Assembly (NCBI GenBank): GCA_004335835.1 | Contig: RWJK01001525.1 | Span: forward strand, 43,210-74,896 | Direction: 5' to 3' | Length of the DNA stretch: 31,687 nucleotides | Source: Scenedesmus sp. ARA3 | Lineage: Eukaryota; Chlorophyta; Chlorophyceae; Sphaeropleales; Scenedesmaceae | Shown here: positions 13,581 to 25,500 of the stretch, one piece after another | Numbering within the stretch: position 1 is the stretch's first letter | Layout: the number at the start of each line of letters is the position of its first letter | The notes under the pieces: generated by a model | Told to the model about the DNA's origin: nothing | The model's input: the letters and a program-made list of their open reading frames with translations, nothing else | The model's database searches: none | Translations under genes and position numbers: made by a program

Positions 13581-15877
13581 GCTGCCGACGGGGATATAAA
13601 ATGACGAATTCTAGACAAAGCCAGGATGCCGAAGCACGCTGGTCATGCACAGCTGCGCACCTTCAAGCAATGCTGATATTCTGTAGCGTGGTCAAACTGA
13701 GGGTTGGGGCTAGTGACAACACAATTTTTAGACATCTGAATGATGGCTTGACCTGGCCCGCATTGTGCATGCATCTGCATGCGGCATGCGCATGTGACAC
13801 GATTGTTTCGATTGTGCAAAGAGTTACATGCCTTCAAGCAAAGAGTTACATGCTACACAGACTTGGCTACAGCCAGCTGGCTCTGTAGCTACTGAGCACC
13901 AACTGTGCACCAACAGCGAGTGCGAGTGGTCACAGAAGGTACACATCACTAGTTGACATCGTGTCCTAAGCCCAACCCTAAAACCAGGCCCAGCCTTGCT
14001 CCTGATATCATATCGATAAGATGCAAACGCCAATGTGAAAGTGCTGTACAGTGCAGCAGATCCTGCAACACAAGTCGCCGCTCAATCTGAGGCAGCACAA
14101 AACTGATTGCTCGACTCGCTTGCTATGCCATGCAGCAGCCCGCACGCGCGATGGCTCTCTTGCTGACAGGCAGCTAAACACACACACACACACGCTGCAA
14201 AGCCTCTGCGCAGCCTGCTGTGGCACAGACAAGACTGCTGCGCAATGTCTGCTCGCAGTGCATGCACCAGCTGAACATGCACAGAAAACGCATGACAAAC
14301 ACACTTGAACAGCGCACTGCCTTCACTAAGCAAGGTATTTCAGCAAAGGCTCTCAAGTGCAGCGGAAAGCAGGCGCAACTCCTCACACCACAATGCACCC
14401 CAGACATACTGTAGCTTCAACCATCATGTACACGAGTACACTCAAGCCAGCAACGCACGCCCCGCCTCTGCCTCTCTAGCACACACAGTAGCAGAGTACA
14501 CAAGCGATCCAGAAAGGCCGCTGTGGTGCAGTCGAGTGCAGTGCAGGCTTTGCGGCGCTCCCCACAACCTTCAAGCACCTTGGAAGCACCTGGGGTGCAT
14601 CCGTGCTCCGCTCCGGTCCTGGCTGAGAGCGATGCAACAATGCGCAAAATCACCGGCACCAGCGGAGCTGCACCTATGAAGCACTGTAACCAATGCGCTT
14701 CAGGTGGCTGCAGCACCACGACCTGTCCTGAAACTTGGACACTCAGCACTCTCTCAGACAATGGCACGCAGACACAGAGCTACACACAGCAGCACACTCA
14801 GAGAACAGACACATGCACACCTGAAAAAAAACACCAGCAGCAGCATCAGCACTACGCATGCTGCTCGAGAGCCACTGTGTGCCTCCATTTGTATTAAACT
14901 GCCAGACACATGGCTGTCTTGTGCAGCAGTGCTGGACAGCTGGTGAGAACTCTTCACTGGTCTCTCTCCTCACTGTGAACTTCAGCACACAACCACTCTT
15001 CACGGTGTGAAGTATGCACACCAGGCCGAGTTCAGCTTGGTGAGTCAGCTGCACAGCTATCAGCTTAAGGGTTGTGACAGCGCCAGATGCCAGACAACAA
15101 CCAGCCAGCAGGTCCAAAGAAAAAGAATCAGGCCCACCAGATAGCCGCCAGTGGATGCCTGCCGCGGGATTTAAACTGAGCACTCTGCAGAGCCTTGTCA
15201 GAGCATCAAACAACTTTATCTATGCCTGCAGACATATGCATGCGCAGCCTCTGCAGCTCTCTTGGCAATCCACACAGAGCTGTGCAACTGTACGAAGGGC
15301 TTGCATTGCATTGCATTGCATAGCATAGCATACACAGCACAGCATATAGACATTGCCACCTGGAAGCCATACAGCCAACTGACGGCTGATGGCATGTGAT
15401 GTAAGTTGATTCCCTGCACGAGATTCCCAGGCTGCGTGCGTAAGGTAATGCACATGCGATTGCGTTGCAACCCCAGTGCCTCCAGCAAGACACAAACACG
15501 CACTCAACGAAGCTCTGCTGATTGAGACACACTCACAAAGGCACTCATACTTCTTTGAGCTGTACACATGCTGTGCCGACCTCCCAAAATCCTAATACCC
15601 AGCACTCCTGCATGCGCACGACTACTGATTGAACACCTCTTGAACCAGGACGCCAGCATGCGCCGACAGACCAGCACCGCTGATGCAAGCGCAGCCGCCA
15701 TACAGCAGCGCAAAAACTGCAGCAGCAACAGCAACAGCTGCTGCCACAATCTGACAGCAGCAGCAGCAGCATCACATAACATACAAGGCGCGTACACTCC
15801 GCAAAGGGTCACAGCTGCCAGTTGACACTGCAGCAGCAGCACTGTACCCGGCCTTCAGCGGACCTTGACAGCAGCCG
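13581..15877. other. Gene-poor stretch of about 2.3 kb
   Basis: Between the last remnant of the WD40 gene and the stop of the minus-strand Q-rich gene; the two genes converge here, so it should contain both 3' UTRs. It holds a (CA)n run at about 14177-14193 and a GCATT/GCATA pentamer repeat at about 15303-15335. Open frames on both strands, the longest at 14743-15213 minus, lack recognisable domains and consistent splice sites, so none is called. Confidence 0.5.
15303..15335. repeat. (GCATT)n/(GCATA)n pentamer repeat
   Basis: Three or four GCATT units followed by GCATA units in the gene-poor stretch. No function seen. Confidence 0.85.
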
Positions 15878-17489
15878 TTACTGCTGTACAGCAATGGCAG
15901 GTGCAGCAGTGGCACCGCACATGCCAGCAGCAGCAGCATCAGCACTAGCCACAGGCGCCGGCCTAGCAACACCTTCCTGACCAGCCGCCGCTGCAGCCTG
16001 CTGCTGCTGCTGCTGCACGTGCAGCTGCTGATCTCTCATCTTGCCATCCTTCTGAGGCACGTCGTGCTGCTGCTGCTGCGGCGCATCAAGGCAGCCCTGA
16101 CTCCCCTCTTGCTGCTGCTGCTGCTGCTGTGCTGCTGCTGCTGCTGCCGCAGCCTCACCCTCCTGCCTGCTCAATGCAGCGAGGCCTGCGGCTGCCTCCT
16201 GCATTGTGGAATCGCTGCTGCCGTTACTGCCAGCTGCACCAGGAGACCGCTGCTGCACAGCACCTTGTGCAGCAACAGCAGGCGATGCCGGCTGCTGCTG
16301 CTGCTGCTGCCCAGCAGCAGGATTTTGCCCCGCTGCTGCTGCAGCCACACCCTGCTGCTGCTGCTGCTGCAGTGCTGCTGTCCCTGCCATGCCCGTTGGG
16401 TCAAGCGTGGCAGCAGCAGCAGCGCACATGTTGCCGTCAGCAGCAGCCGTCTCGTTTGGGACCATCCCAGCTGGCAAATCATTCCTGCTGCCCTGTGTGT
16501 TGACTGTCAAGCCAGCATGCTGCTGTGCCATCTGTGCATAGCCGTTTGGGCCCATCATACCAGCCTGCTGCTGCTGCTGCATTGCATGCTGCTGCATTGC
16601 TGGCAGGCCCATGCCCTGCTGCATCATCTGCTGCTGCTGCTGCTGCTGCGCTGCTGCTGCCATTGCCATCTCCTGCTGCTGCCCATAGTACTGCTGCTGC
16701 TGCTGGTCGTACTGCTGCTGTCCGTTTGGTAGCATCATCGGGAGCATGTTAGGCACGCCGCACTGCACCATCTGCTGCTGCTGTGCATACATCTCTGCAC
16801 TCAGCATGCCTCCAGATGCTGCTGCTGACATGCCCTGGCCAGAGGGGCTGCTATCAGGACACAGCATGCCGCTGCTGCTGCCAGCATGAGTCAGCGAAGG
16901 CAGGCCTGCAAACTGCATGCCTGCAGCGGCGGCTGCAGCAGCCTGTGCATATGCTTCATCAGCAACATTCTGAAGCCGGCGGCTGTAGACAGGCGCGGAC
17001 CACAGGTGTACCGGCACCTGAGGCGCCTCTGCGCTGCCGATCCACTCCACATCCACCTCCAGCCTGCAGGAAATAACATGAAAATAACAGGAACAGTAAC
17101 AGGTAAGTAACAACCAGCCAGCATGGGTCAGGTGCTAACAGGTGCTGGTGACTGCTTTAAGAGGTGCGATGGCACATACCAGCACACACAAGTGCTCTGC
17201 AAGGATACTGCAAACGCGCAAGCAAACTGTTCAAGGATACTTTGCTGGTGACGGTGCATGCCGCAATTGCGCCAGGGAACTGTACTACTGTAACCAACAA
17301 TGCGCCAGCACTTGCTGCCACAGCTTGCCTCAACTAACAGCCTCAACTAACAGCCAAGAGCACTCCACTGCCGTGCTGCTGCTGCTGCATCCACTCACGT
17401 CTTGGGCAGGATGACTGTGCCGTGCTTCTGCATGGTCCGGTGCAGCCTGCTGACCAGGTCCCGCATGCCACTCTCAGTCACCAGCCGAA

Positions 17490-17524
<35 letters not shown>

Positions 17525-20029
17525 GCATAATTCAGTACAGCAGCCGCCCTCCAGTGCAAGTTGCATGCCTGTTGCTGCCGTCAACGCGCCATTGCACAAC
17601 ATGCAGCTGCACTCAGCCATGCAGCACGAGTGACTGGAATTGCCACTAACACAGCAGCAGCAGCAGCAGCAGCAGCAGGAGCCCACCTTGTTGCTGCCCA
17701 GCCCCCAGCGCGCCGTTGCAACATGCAGCAGCCTAGCTACAGAGGACAGATCTTCGTTTATTCAAAAGCCGCCAACACAACATGCTAGACTGTCCAACTT
17801 TACAACAGCAACAGCAGCAGCAGCAGCAGGCGGCTCACCTTGTTGCTGCCCAGCCCCCAGCGCGCCAGGTGTGGGCAGCTCAGCTACAAACAACATGTCA
17901 CACAAAATGCATCAACACAGCAGCAGCAGCAGCAGCAGCAGCAGGCGGCTCACCTTGTTGCTGCCCAGCCCCCAGCGCGCCAGGTGAGGGCACTGCTGCA
18001 GCATGTATGCCTTCATGGCCTTAACCTCCTCGATGTACTGCTCACTGGACACCGCCTTGGTGGTCAGGCAGTTCTCCACCTGCAGATGGCACAGATGTGG
18101 GCAGGCAGATATGGCGTTATGTGGTGCGGCTTTGTGGTGTCGTATGGTGGTGTACAGGCAGTGGCCAAGACAGGGTCAAGGGGAGCAGTAAGAAGTTGAA
18201 CAAGGCGAGAAGCGAGTACACGACATGGGACAGGGCGCCAATGCACACCAGTACTGCACAGCAGCAAGACCCGGATTTGGGACAGCCCTTTCTGAAGCTG
18301 AGCAGAACCACATGCTGCAGCCTTGCACCATGTGAAGCAGCTGCGGCAAACAAATCATACTGATACTAAGCAACACCCTGGCAGCAGCACACAAGCACTC
18401 TCACCATCTTGAGCAGCTCCTGTGAAATGGCATCCCACTGTGCAGCCCACAACAAGAGCCTAGCCCCTGTTCATACTAAGCAGCAGCAGCTGCCGCACCA
18501 TAACTTGTGGCAGCAGCAGCACTCACCATCTTGAGCAGCTCCTGCGGGATAGCATCCCTGTGCTGCCAGCTGCGCACGCCGTAGATCGGGATCGCGTCGT
18601 TCGGCAGGAACAGGTACTTCTCAAACACGCCGCAGCGCGCCAACTCCACGCGGTACACCATCACGTCATCACCATGCAGCACCGACTTGCCGCGCACTTT
18701 GGTCAGCCGCAGGCTGAAGTCTGATCCTGCACTGATCATGGGGATGGGGCCACATGGCAGCATCTGAGGCAGCCCTGGCATCATGTGACCCATGTGACCT
18801 GGCATGACGCCGGCCATGTGGGCGGCAGCAGCAGCAGCAGCGGCCGCCGCGCCCTGCATTGCCAGGGCCTGCTGCTGCTGCTGCTGCTGCTGGGTGAGGT
18901 AGCCGAGCGCAGCAGCGGAGTTGGCGGCAGCCTGCTGCTGCTGCAGGGGCTGCTGCTGCTGCTGGGCAGGCTGCTGCTGCTGCGGGACCTGCTGCTGCTG
19001 CTGCTGCTGTGGCGGCTCGGAGCGCTGCCGCTTGCGGCTGCCTTCAACAGCTGAAAGGTCGGTTGCAGATGAGCGGCGGCGGTAGCCGCTGCTGCCGTTG
19101 CCATTGCTGCCTGTGCCATTGGCAGCTGCTGCAGCAGCATCACTGCCGTCAGTGGCAGCTGCAGCGACTGCAGCGGCCTGCGCTGCAGCAGCTGCAGCCG
19201 GGTGTATGTCATTGACTGGCGCTTCTTGCTGCTGCTGCTGCTGAGGTGGCTGCAGCTGCTGAGCCTGCTGTGGCGGTGCCTGCTGCTGCTGCTGCTGCTG
19301 CTGGGCCTGTTGCTGCTGAGCAGCCTGCTGTTGCTGAGCAGCTTGCTGCTGCTGGGCCTGTTGTTGCTGAGCAGCCTGCTGTTGCTGAGCAGCCTGCTGC
19401 TGCTGTTGCTGCTGCTGAGCAGCCTGCTGCTGGGCTTGTTGTTGTTGCTGCTGCTGCTGCTGCTGCTGTGCGGCGGGTGGCGCATTGCCTGCAGCAGCAG
19501 CAGGGTAGCCGCCACCATTTGCGCTGCCATGCTGCTGCTGCTGCTGCTGCGCAGCCGCGCCGGAGCCGCCGCCACCATTCAGCAGCGCAGGATGCTGCTG
19601 CATCATGGCTGTTGGTGTTGGTGTGGAAGTCAGAACTGGCCCTCCCCCTGCTGCTGTGGCAGTGCTGCCACTGAGACCCATTTGAGAGGCCTCGGCAGCA
19701 GTCAGGTGGTGCGGCATGTCTGCAGAGGGCACTCCTGCGAACAGCATGTTCTCAGTGGTGCGTGCTGCATTGCTGACAATGTTGAGAAAGCCGCTTAGCA
19801 CCTGCAGCTGCTGGTGCATCTGCTTGTTTTCATTCTCCAGGTGGGCCTTGTAGCTCTCCAGGTGCTGCAGGCGCTCTAAAAGAGCATGCATAGCAGGGTC
19901 ATTGCTGGCAGCGAGCTGGCCTGTCTGCAGGGGAGGCAGCTGCACTGCCAGCTGCTGCATGGAAGGGCCCGATAAATTGAGCTCGTGTTGCTGCACGGGC
20001 ATCTGCTGAATCCCGCCCAGGCCATCCAT
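15878..20029 (-). CDS. Large glutamine-rich protein with an unrecognised globular region (4 exons)
   Basis: Exons in transcript order are 18527-20029, 17954-18079, 17399-17490 and 15878-17063: 2,907 bases, 968 residues, all in phase. I do not recognise the family. Visible parts in order: a coiled coil at about 46-88 (ALLERLQHLESYKAHLENEN); Q-, A- and S-rich sequence to about 430 with a basic SRKRQR that could be a nuclear signal; a compact non-repetitive region at about 437-615 spread over all four exons (DFSLRLTKVRGKSVLHGDD, VFEKYLFLPNDAIPIYGVR, VENCLTTKAVSSEQYIEEV, MRDLVSRLHRTMQKHGTVI, LEVDVEWIGSAEAPQVPVH); then a Q/M/A-rich tail. The composition suggests a transcriptional regulator (inference). 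The frame stays open upstream of the chosen ATG back to about 20102 without another ATG, so a 5' exon could extend the N-terminus. Exons 1 and 2 have donor-edge copies downstream. Confidence 0.8.
17494..17520 (-). repeat. CTG tract before the exon 3 acceptor of the Q-rich gene
   Basis: Reads (CAG)n on the plus strand, so CTG on the coding strand, ending in CCAG directly before exon 3 (GTTCGGCTGGTGAC). Confidence 0.85.
17650..17985 (-). repeat. Donor-edge copies of exon 2 of the Q-rich gene, each with a CTG tract
   Basis: The exon 2 end plus donor (plus-strand CACCTTGTTGCTGCCCAGCC, shared by all three) lies at 17951 for the real exon, then at 17836 and 17684. Each is followed in transcription by its own (CTG)n run of roughly 6 to 9 units. 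Only the 17951 copy continues into the full 126-base exon, so the other two are extra copies downstream. Confidence 0.88.
18400..18450 (-). repeat. Donor-edge copy of exon 1 of the Q-rich gene
   Basis: Plus-strand CTCACCATCTTGAGCAGCTC, at 18401 onward, repeats the true exon 1 end and donor found at 18522 onward, about 121 bases apart. The copy diverges after about 40 bases. Confidence 0.82.
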
Positions 20030-22401
20030 GTAGCTGCTGTACTGCTGTGGTGTGGTAGGGACCGTCAGTGTGCCGCACGCCTCGGTGCAGGCGCAGCGTT
20101 TAGCTAGCGCCTACACAGCCCGCAGATAAACTTGCAGACTCGGGCCGGCACCTGCAGAAATGAGGCATGCGGATCAGGCACCAGCCCTCGGAACCAAGGC
20201 ATCGGGCGTGTTGGAAGCCTAGTAGCGAGCAAGCCCATCCAAATATACTAAAATTACCGGACGACTCACTTGTAATTGCCTCGCGCTGTAGTATGGGCTC
20301 CTTACTATGTGAGGAAGCCAATTCCAGACTTCATTGACGCCATTATTGGCAATTCCAAAACTGTTTGCTTGCCGTATAAATGCTTTCTGAAGCAGAGGCG
20401 GATGACGAGGAGCACGCAAAACCGTAGTTGGTATTGAACGTTGGAAGGGCGATTAGGCACAATATCATGTGCACCACAGCCGGCAAACCCTCCCTGCCAG
20501 CTGTAGTTAATGCGCAGTGTACACCAGCTGGGAGCGGCCTCAGCTGTGCGAGTACTTGAGGATGTTTCCTAAAACACTAAAACTAACAACCCCCACCCAT
20601 CAGGCGAATGCTACAATCAGCGACAAGTAACTTTGGGCTATAATGTATCTCTAACAATGCTCGTTAGCGGTGCCTACGCCGCACCTGTTGGGGGAGGGGC
20701 GTGCTAACTTCAGCAAGCGTCGTTCGCTGCCTGTTGCGCTATCAGTAAAATGCAAAGACATTCTACATGCTGTAAAAGATGAAAGAGGCACTACTGATGG
20801 CCTTAGAGGCTCTAGCGGGTGTAGAAGGTTTCCCAGTTGGAAAGTCTACAATTGGTGTGTCACCCCAACCTGTCCTGGATGCCGGCTGTGCCCGTCTCAA
20901 AATGATCTCACAAGAATACATACAGTTTGCCGGCACAGCAGTAGCCACACACGCCAAATAAGCCCTCCGGGTCAGATGAGCTCGCACTCACCGGGGCACG
21001 CACTTACGCCGCACCGTGGTATACGGGTTCGCTGCGCATCAAGAGCAATGTTGAAAACAATTGAAAAACCTGGCAAAAGACATGCTCTATCACAGGCAGC
21101 GAGGGTATTCTGAAAACTTGCAGTGTTGCTGACTGTCTGCAAGCGAACAGGCACATCGTTGATGTGTTGCGATGGTTACCAATGCTAAAGTATTTTCAGT
21201 GGCTGAGAGAACATCTTTGAGCCTCTGCTGAATGCCACCCAGCCTCAATTTGTGCAGTTGCACACCATGCTGATCATGAGGATGTGCACAGGTTTCCAGT
21301 ATTCTCAAGCTTGAGTGCTCCTGTTTGGGTGCTTTACAATGCAATGGCGTACAGCACCTCCTGCCAAGACAACCAGAAATGCCCGCGTGACGCCAGCACG
21401 CCAACTGCTGATCAGCGTACTGCAGTGCTGCTAGTAGCTGGCAGCAGCACCAACCCTGCTACCCCTGTAGTGATCCATGACTCAGGATCCCACTGAAGTA
21501 TCTGGCAGATACCGGATCTGCAGTGACTGCAGGCCGTGCACTACACAGCAGCATCCATACTGGGCGTGTTACACATTACTATGCATCCAAGAAAGCAGGG
21601 AAAACTGCGCACTGTGCTCGAGCTACAGCACAGCAGCGAACCACTGCTGCTGCCTGTGCTGCTATGCTGTCACTCACACACACACATAAAATGCAAACTC
21701 TCCCTTTACATACCAATCCACAACACCGGCCTGTTGCTGCTGCAAAAAACTTGGCTGAACCCCTGAACTGGCGGAGCACTGTAATCTCACACGCCAAGCA
21801 GGCGACGGCACCGAAGGCTGCAACCTTGAAGCAACACACCAGCACCGCTTGCTGCAAAACATAACATGCACAGAATGCATCCGGTGCATGTTCTTGAGCG
21901 CTGCTGACAAGCATGCAAAGCAGTTACTGCTCTATCGCATTGCTTCTGCTTCGTGCTGGCTCTCTGCTTGCATAGCTCCACAGCCTCAAGCTGATGACAG
22001 AGCGTTTGCATACGGCATGTAAGCATCCCGATCACACTCACTGTGCATAGGCACACCTGCAACACAATGCTCAGCATACTTGCAAGTATGCCTGACATCT
22101 TCAGCCTGACAGCTGCCTTCTGCCAACACAACTGGCGCTGCCGACAACACCCCACTGCTGCACGACTGGTCGCTGCCATGCTGGCAGATCCATCCATCCC
22201 CAAAGTGTGCAGCGTGTGACACAACGTACCACATCTCTGGCACTGCGGTGCTGCCCCTGCAGCTGTTCAGGCCTTCCAAAGCACACCATCCAGCAGCAGC
22301 TGCGCAATACTGTAGCATGCTGCCGCTGCTGCTGCCGCTGCTGCCGCTGCTGCTGCCGCTGCTGCCGCCGCTGCTGCTGCCACTGCTGCACCAGCCGCTG
22401 C
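20030..22401. other. Intergenic region of about 2.4 kb, no gene supported
   Basis: Between the start of the Q-rich gene and the stop of U1-70K, both on the minus strand. It should hold the Q-rich gene's promoter and leader (a patch at 20220-20460 is visibly more A/T-rich) and the U1-70K 3' UTR. On the minus strand TGTAA occurs at 21706-21710, some 690 bases past the U1-70K stop. A (CTGCCG)n-like stretch lies at 22320-22385. Short open frames show no family resemblance. Confidence 0.45.
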
Positions 22402-22474
22402 TTAGTAGTCCCTGTCCCTGCCTCGCGGACGCTCCTCTTCATGCCGCCCGCGCTTGTAATCCCTGCAGCAGCGT

Positions 22475-22507
<33 letters not shown>

Positions 22508-25500
22508 TGCCTCTCAACTTGCACCAAAGTCACAGTACAGCTCACACAACAAGTGCGCAGATGCTGATGGCACTGCTGCTAGCTATAAATCAGCAATCAA
22601 CATCAATCAAAACACATGCCAAAGCAGCACCGGCGTCAACATAATCCATGTCGAGCCCTGGCATATCAGACATCACCCTCACCTGCCAGGTGACGCTTCA
22701 CGAGGCCGCTTGTCCCGGTCGCTCCTCTCCCTCTCCCGCCCAAAGTCCCTGTCCCTTCCCCTGTCCCTATCTCTGTCCCTGTCCCGGCTGCCCTCGTAGC
22801 CGCCGCCGCGTGGTGGGCCGCGATCTGCAAACCGATCAGGCGGTGGGCCGCGCATGTCCCGGCCGCCGCCGCCACGGTAGTCTGCAGGTGGCCCGCGCTC
22901 GTAGTCGCGAGGTGGACCGCGGGGATCCTCGCGCCTGTTATGTTACATAACATACCATAGTTTGACCAGGGTTGACCGATGACAGACGACGGTTGACCGA
23001 TGAACCAAGGGTCGCCAATGACGAGACCAGACGCCGTGTAGACAGCACCAGGAGAGACCCCCGTACCAAGGGTGGATGTAAAGCCAGCAGCAGTGCATAA
23101 CAATGCCGAGGTAGCACAGTCACCAGTGCAAAAACAAGATACAGGCGGAGCAGCTGTAAGCGCTAGCATGTGACGCAAGCAGGCCCAGAGGAGAGCAGTG
23201 CTGGGGATGTGGCTGCTGCTGCTGCTGCTGTTGCTGCACAGCCTTGTGGGACGAGGGTGAACGCCCTGCACCCCACTGCTGTTACAAGCTGCTTACGTAG
23301 CCCTGTGTCTTAAGCTGTGGTGCTGCTGCGGACAGTGTGCGAGGCGGCTTACCGTCGACACACTTACCACTGCACTTACCCAAACCCCGCAGTTTGCTGT
23401 GCAGCATGTTGGTGACTTTGAGACGACTTGTTGTTGTTGAGAAGAAAGAGCCAGCAGCGTAGAGCATGGAGAGACACTCGGGTTGCTTTGCATTACCTTT
23501 GGCTGCCGACCCCAGCTGCTTGTGCTGTACCTGACCACGTGTTCTGCTGCAACACTGTCGAATACCTTTTGACTGCTGCTGCTGCTGCTGCTCATTCCAT
23601 CACTGCACCATTGCCGGCTGTCAACTGCACTGTGTGCGCATTACCTTTTGCTGCCATCCTGATGTTTTTTTGGGCTGTGTTTCAAAGCAGCCAGCGCTGC
23701 AACATGCACGCTGATCAAGTGTATGTTTTGGCACAGCACGCAAACACATCCCCCGGAGAACTGAGCACAACTGCACTACCCACATACACAGCGCAAGGAC
23801 CCACATACAGCAAGCTCTTTCCACCTGCATACTTTGCTGCAACCAGCTGATCTCTCGCATAAAAACATGCAAGCAACTGCCCCGTCTGCTGCCACGTATC
23901 GTGCTGTCAGCTGCAACTGCCTCGCACCACAGCCATCCACAGCCAAGCACCTGGACACTGCGGCACACCCAAAACAGCTGCGCAACATGCAGTCCACAGC
24001 AGCTGCACACACCACACTGTATCTGCAACTGCTCTGCACCTGTGCTGTACCGCAGCAGAGTCAAACCTGCACCTGCCAAACCTGCACCTGCTCTGCCACA
24101 AGCGCTGCAGCAGCCACTGTACCTGATGGGTGCCTCTGCTGGCGGCAGTGTGGTGCCGCGTGCTGCTGCCTCTGCCATGAGCTTCTTACGAGGCTCCTTG
24201 GCTGCGCGTGTGTCGCCGCCCAGCCCGCCACCCAGCCGCATGGGGCGCCTGCAGAGAGCAATGGTGGCAGCAAGCACACACATATATGAGACACATATAA
24301 GAAACCACAAAAACATAGCCGCAGGATGGAGTGCTGCATGATGTTGAGTGTGCGGAGCCCCTTGGCTTCCTGTGTGTCGCCACCCATCCGCATGGGGCGC
24401 CTGCAGCATCATACAGTGTGCGAAGACGCGGCCGCAAGCGCACATTAACATGAGAATCACATGATGTCTGAGAGCTGCATGAAGGTGAGTGTGCCTGACT
24501 CCTTGGCTGCCCGGCTCACCACCCAGCCGCACGCGGCGCCTGCGATAACAGAGAGACTGCAATCAGAAATCAACGAGCCTGCACACATGCTAGTGAAATG
24601 TCCGATTGTCCACGTCCACAGCGATGCACAACCCTAAGCGCGGCAGTCATCACACAGCCACCCAACAGCCACCGAGATTCCCATGCTGCCCCACACTACG
24701 CACATCACACCTCAAAAGCGTTCAAGGGTGTGCATCGTGTTCTACGGTGCTCACCGTCCTTTTCTGGTCTCAGACCTTGTGTTCAACCTGTTGTGGCTCA
24801 TATTATCTAAGATGGTACCAGGACTCACATGTAAGTATCCGCTCTAAAAGCATAAAGCAACATGCAATAACAACAGCAGCGCACCAGTTGTCCACGGTGC
24901 GCCCCCGCTCCACGTCCACCAGGATGCGCCGCCCCTCCACCTTGCGGCCGTCTGCGTTCTTGTAGGCCTCCTTCATGTCCTTCTTGTGCTCGTACTCGAT
25001 GAACGCATAGCCGCGTGGCTTGTCTGCAGAAGTGGTTATAACGGCAGTGCATTGCATGCATTAGAACACAGTGGATTGTAGCGGTGGTTTGCTTAGGCCT
25101 CCTTCATGTCCTTGTGCTCATAATCAATAAACGCATAGCCGCGCGGCTTGTCTGCAAGCAGCATTAAAAATGGCAGTGCATTGAGTGGATGAGACAGCCG
25201 TGAATGGGTAGCATTGAATGCACCAAATAGCATGCGTGCGTTAGCTGCGCTGCTGTGCAGTGCCAGGCGCCTCACCCGTGTTCCTGTCGTGCACCAGGCG
25301 GATGCGCTTGATGGGGCCAAACTCCTCAAACTCGTGGCGCAGCTTGCGCTCCGTGACCTCGTAGCTCAGCCGCGGCACAAACAGCGTCTTGTACGCGTCG
25401 CCCTGCGCAAGCAGCGATGAAAGAGGGAGAGAAAGAGGGGTTGGTACGATTGGTTGAAAGCATCACAGCATGTTATGCTGACTTCGTAGCTCAGGAGCGG

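Noticed and set aside
15160..15200. tRNA-like B-box (GGGATTTAAACTGAG)
   Set aside because: Lacks the invariant GTTCGA core and no cloverleaf arms can be drawn around it.
14743..15213. 156-codon open frame, minus strand, in the gene-poor region
   Set aside because: No recognisable motif, no phase-compatible partner exons or convincing splice sites; low stop density is expected in this repeat-rich sequence.
16019..16732. Long poly-leucine/cysteine frame on the plus strand
   Set aside because: Antisense shadow of the Q-rich last exon; CTG/TGC repeats read as Leu and Cys.
18781..19578. Long serine/arginine-rich reading frame, 265 codons, minus strand
   Set aside because: It is the AGC (Ser) frame of the same CAG tracts that encode polyQ in the real exon; the other frame carries the coiled coil and globular region.
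20763..20987. Overlapping small open frames on both strands, considered as a small gene
   Set aside because: No conserved motif, no splice partners and no support for either strand.
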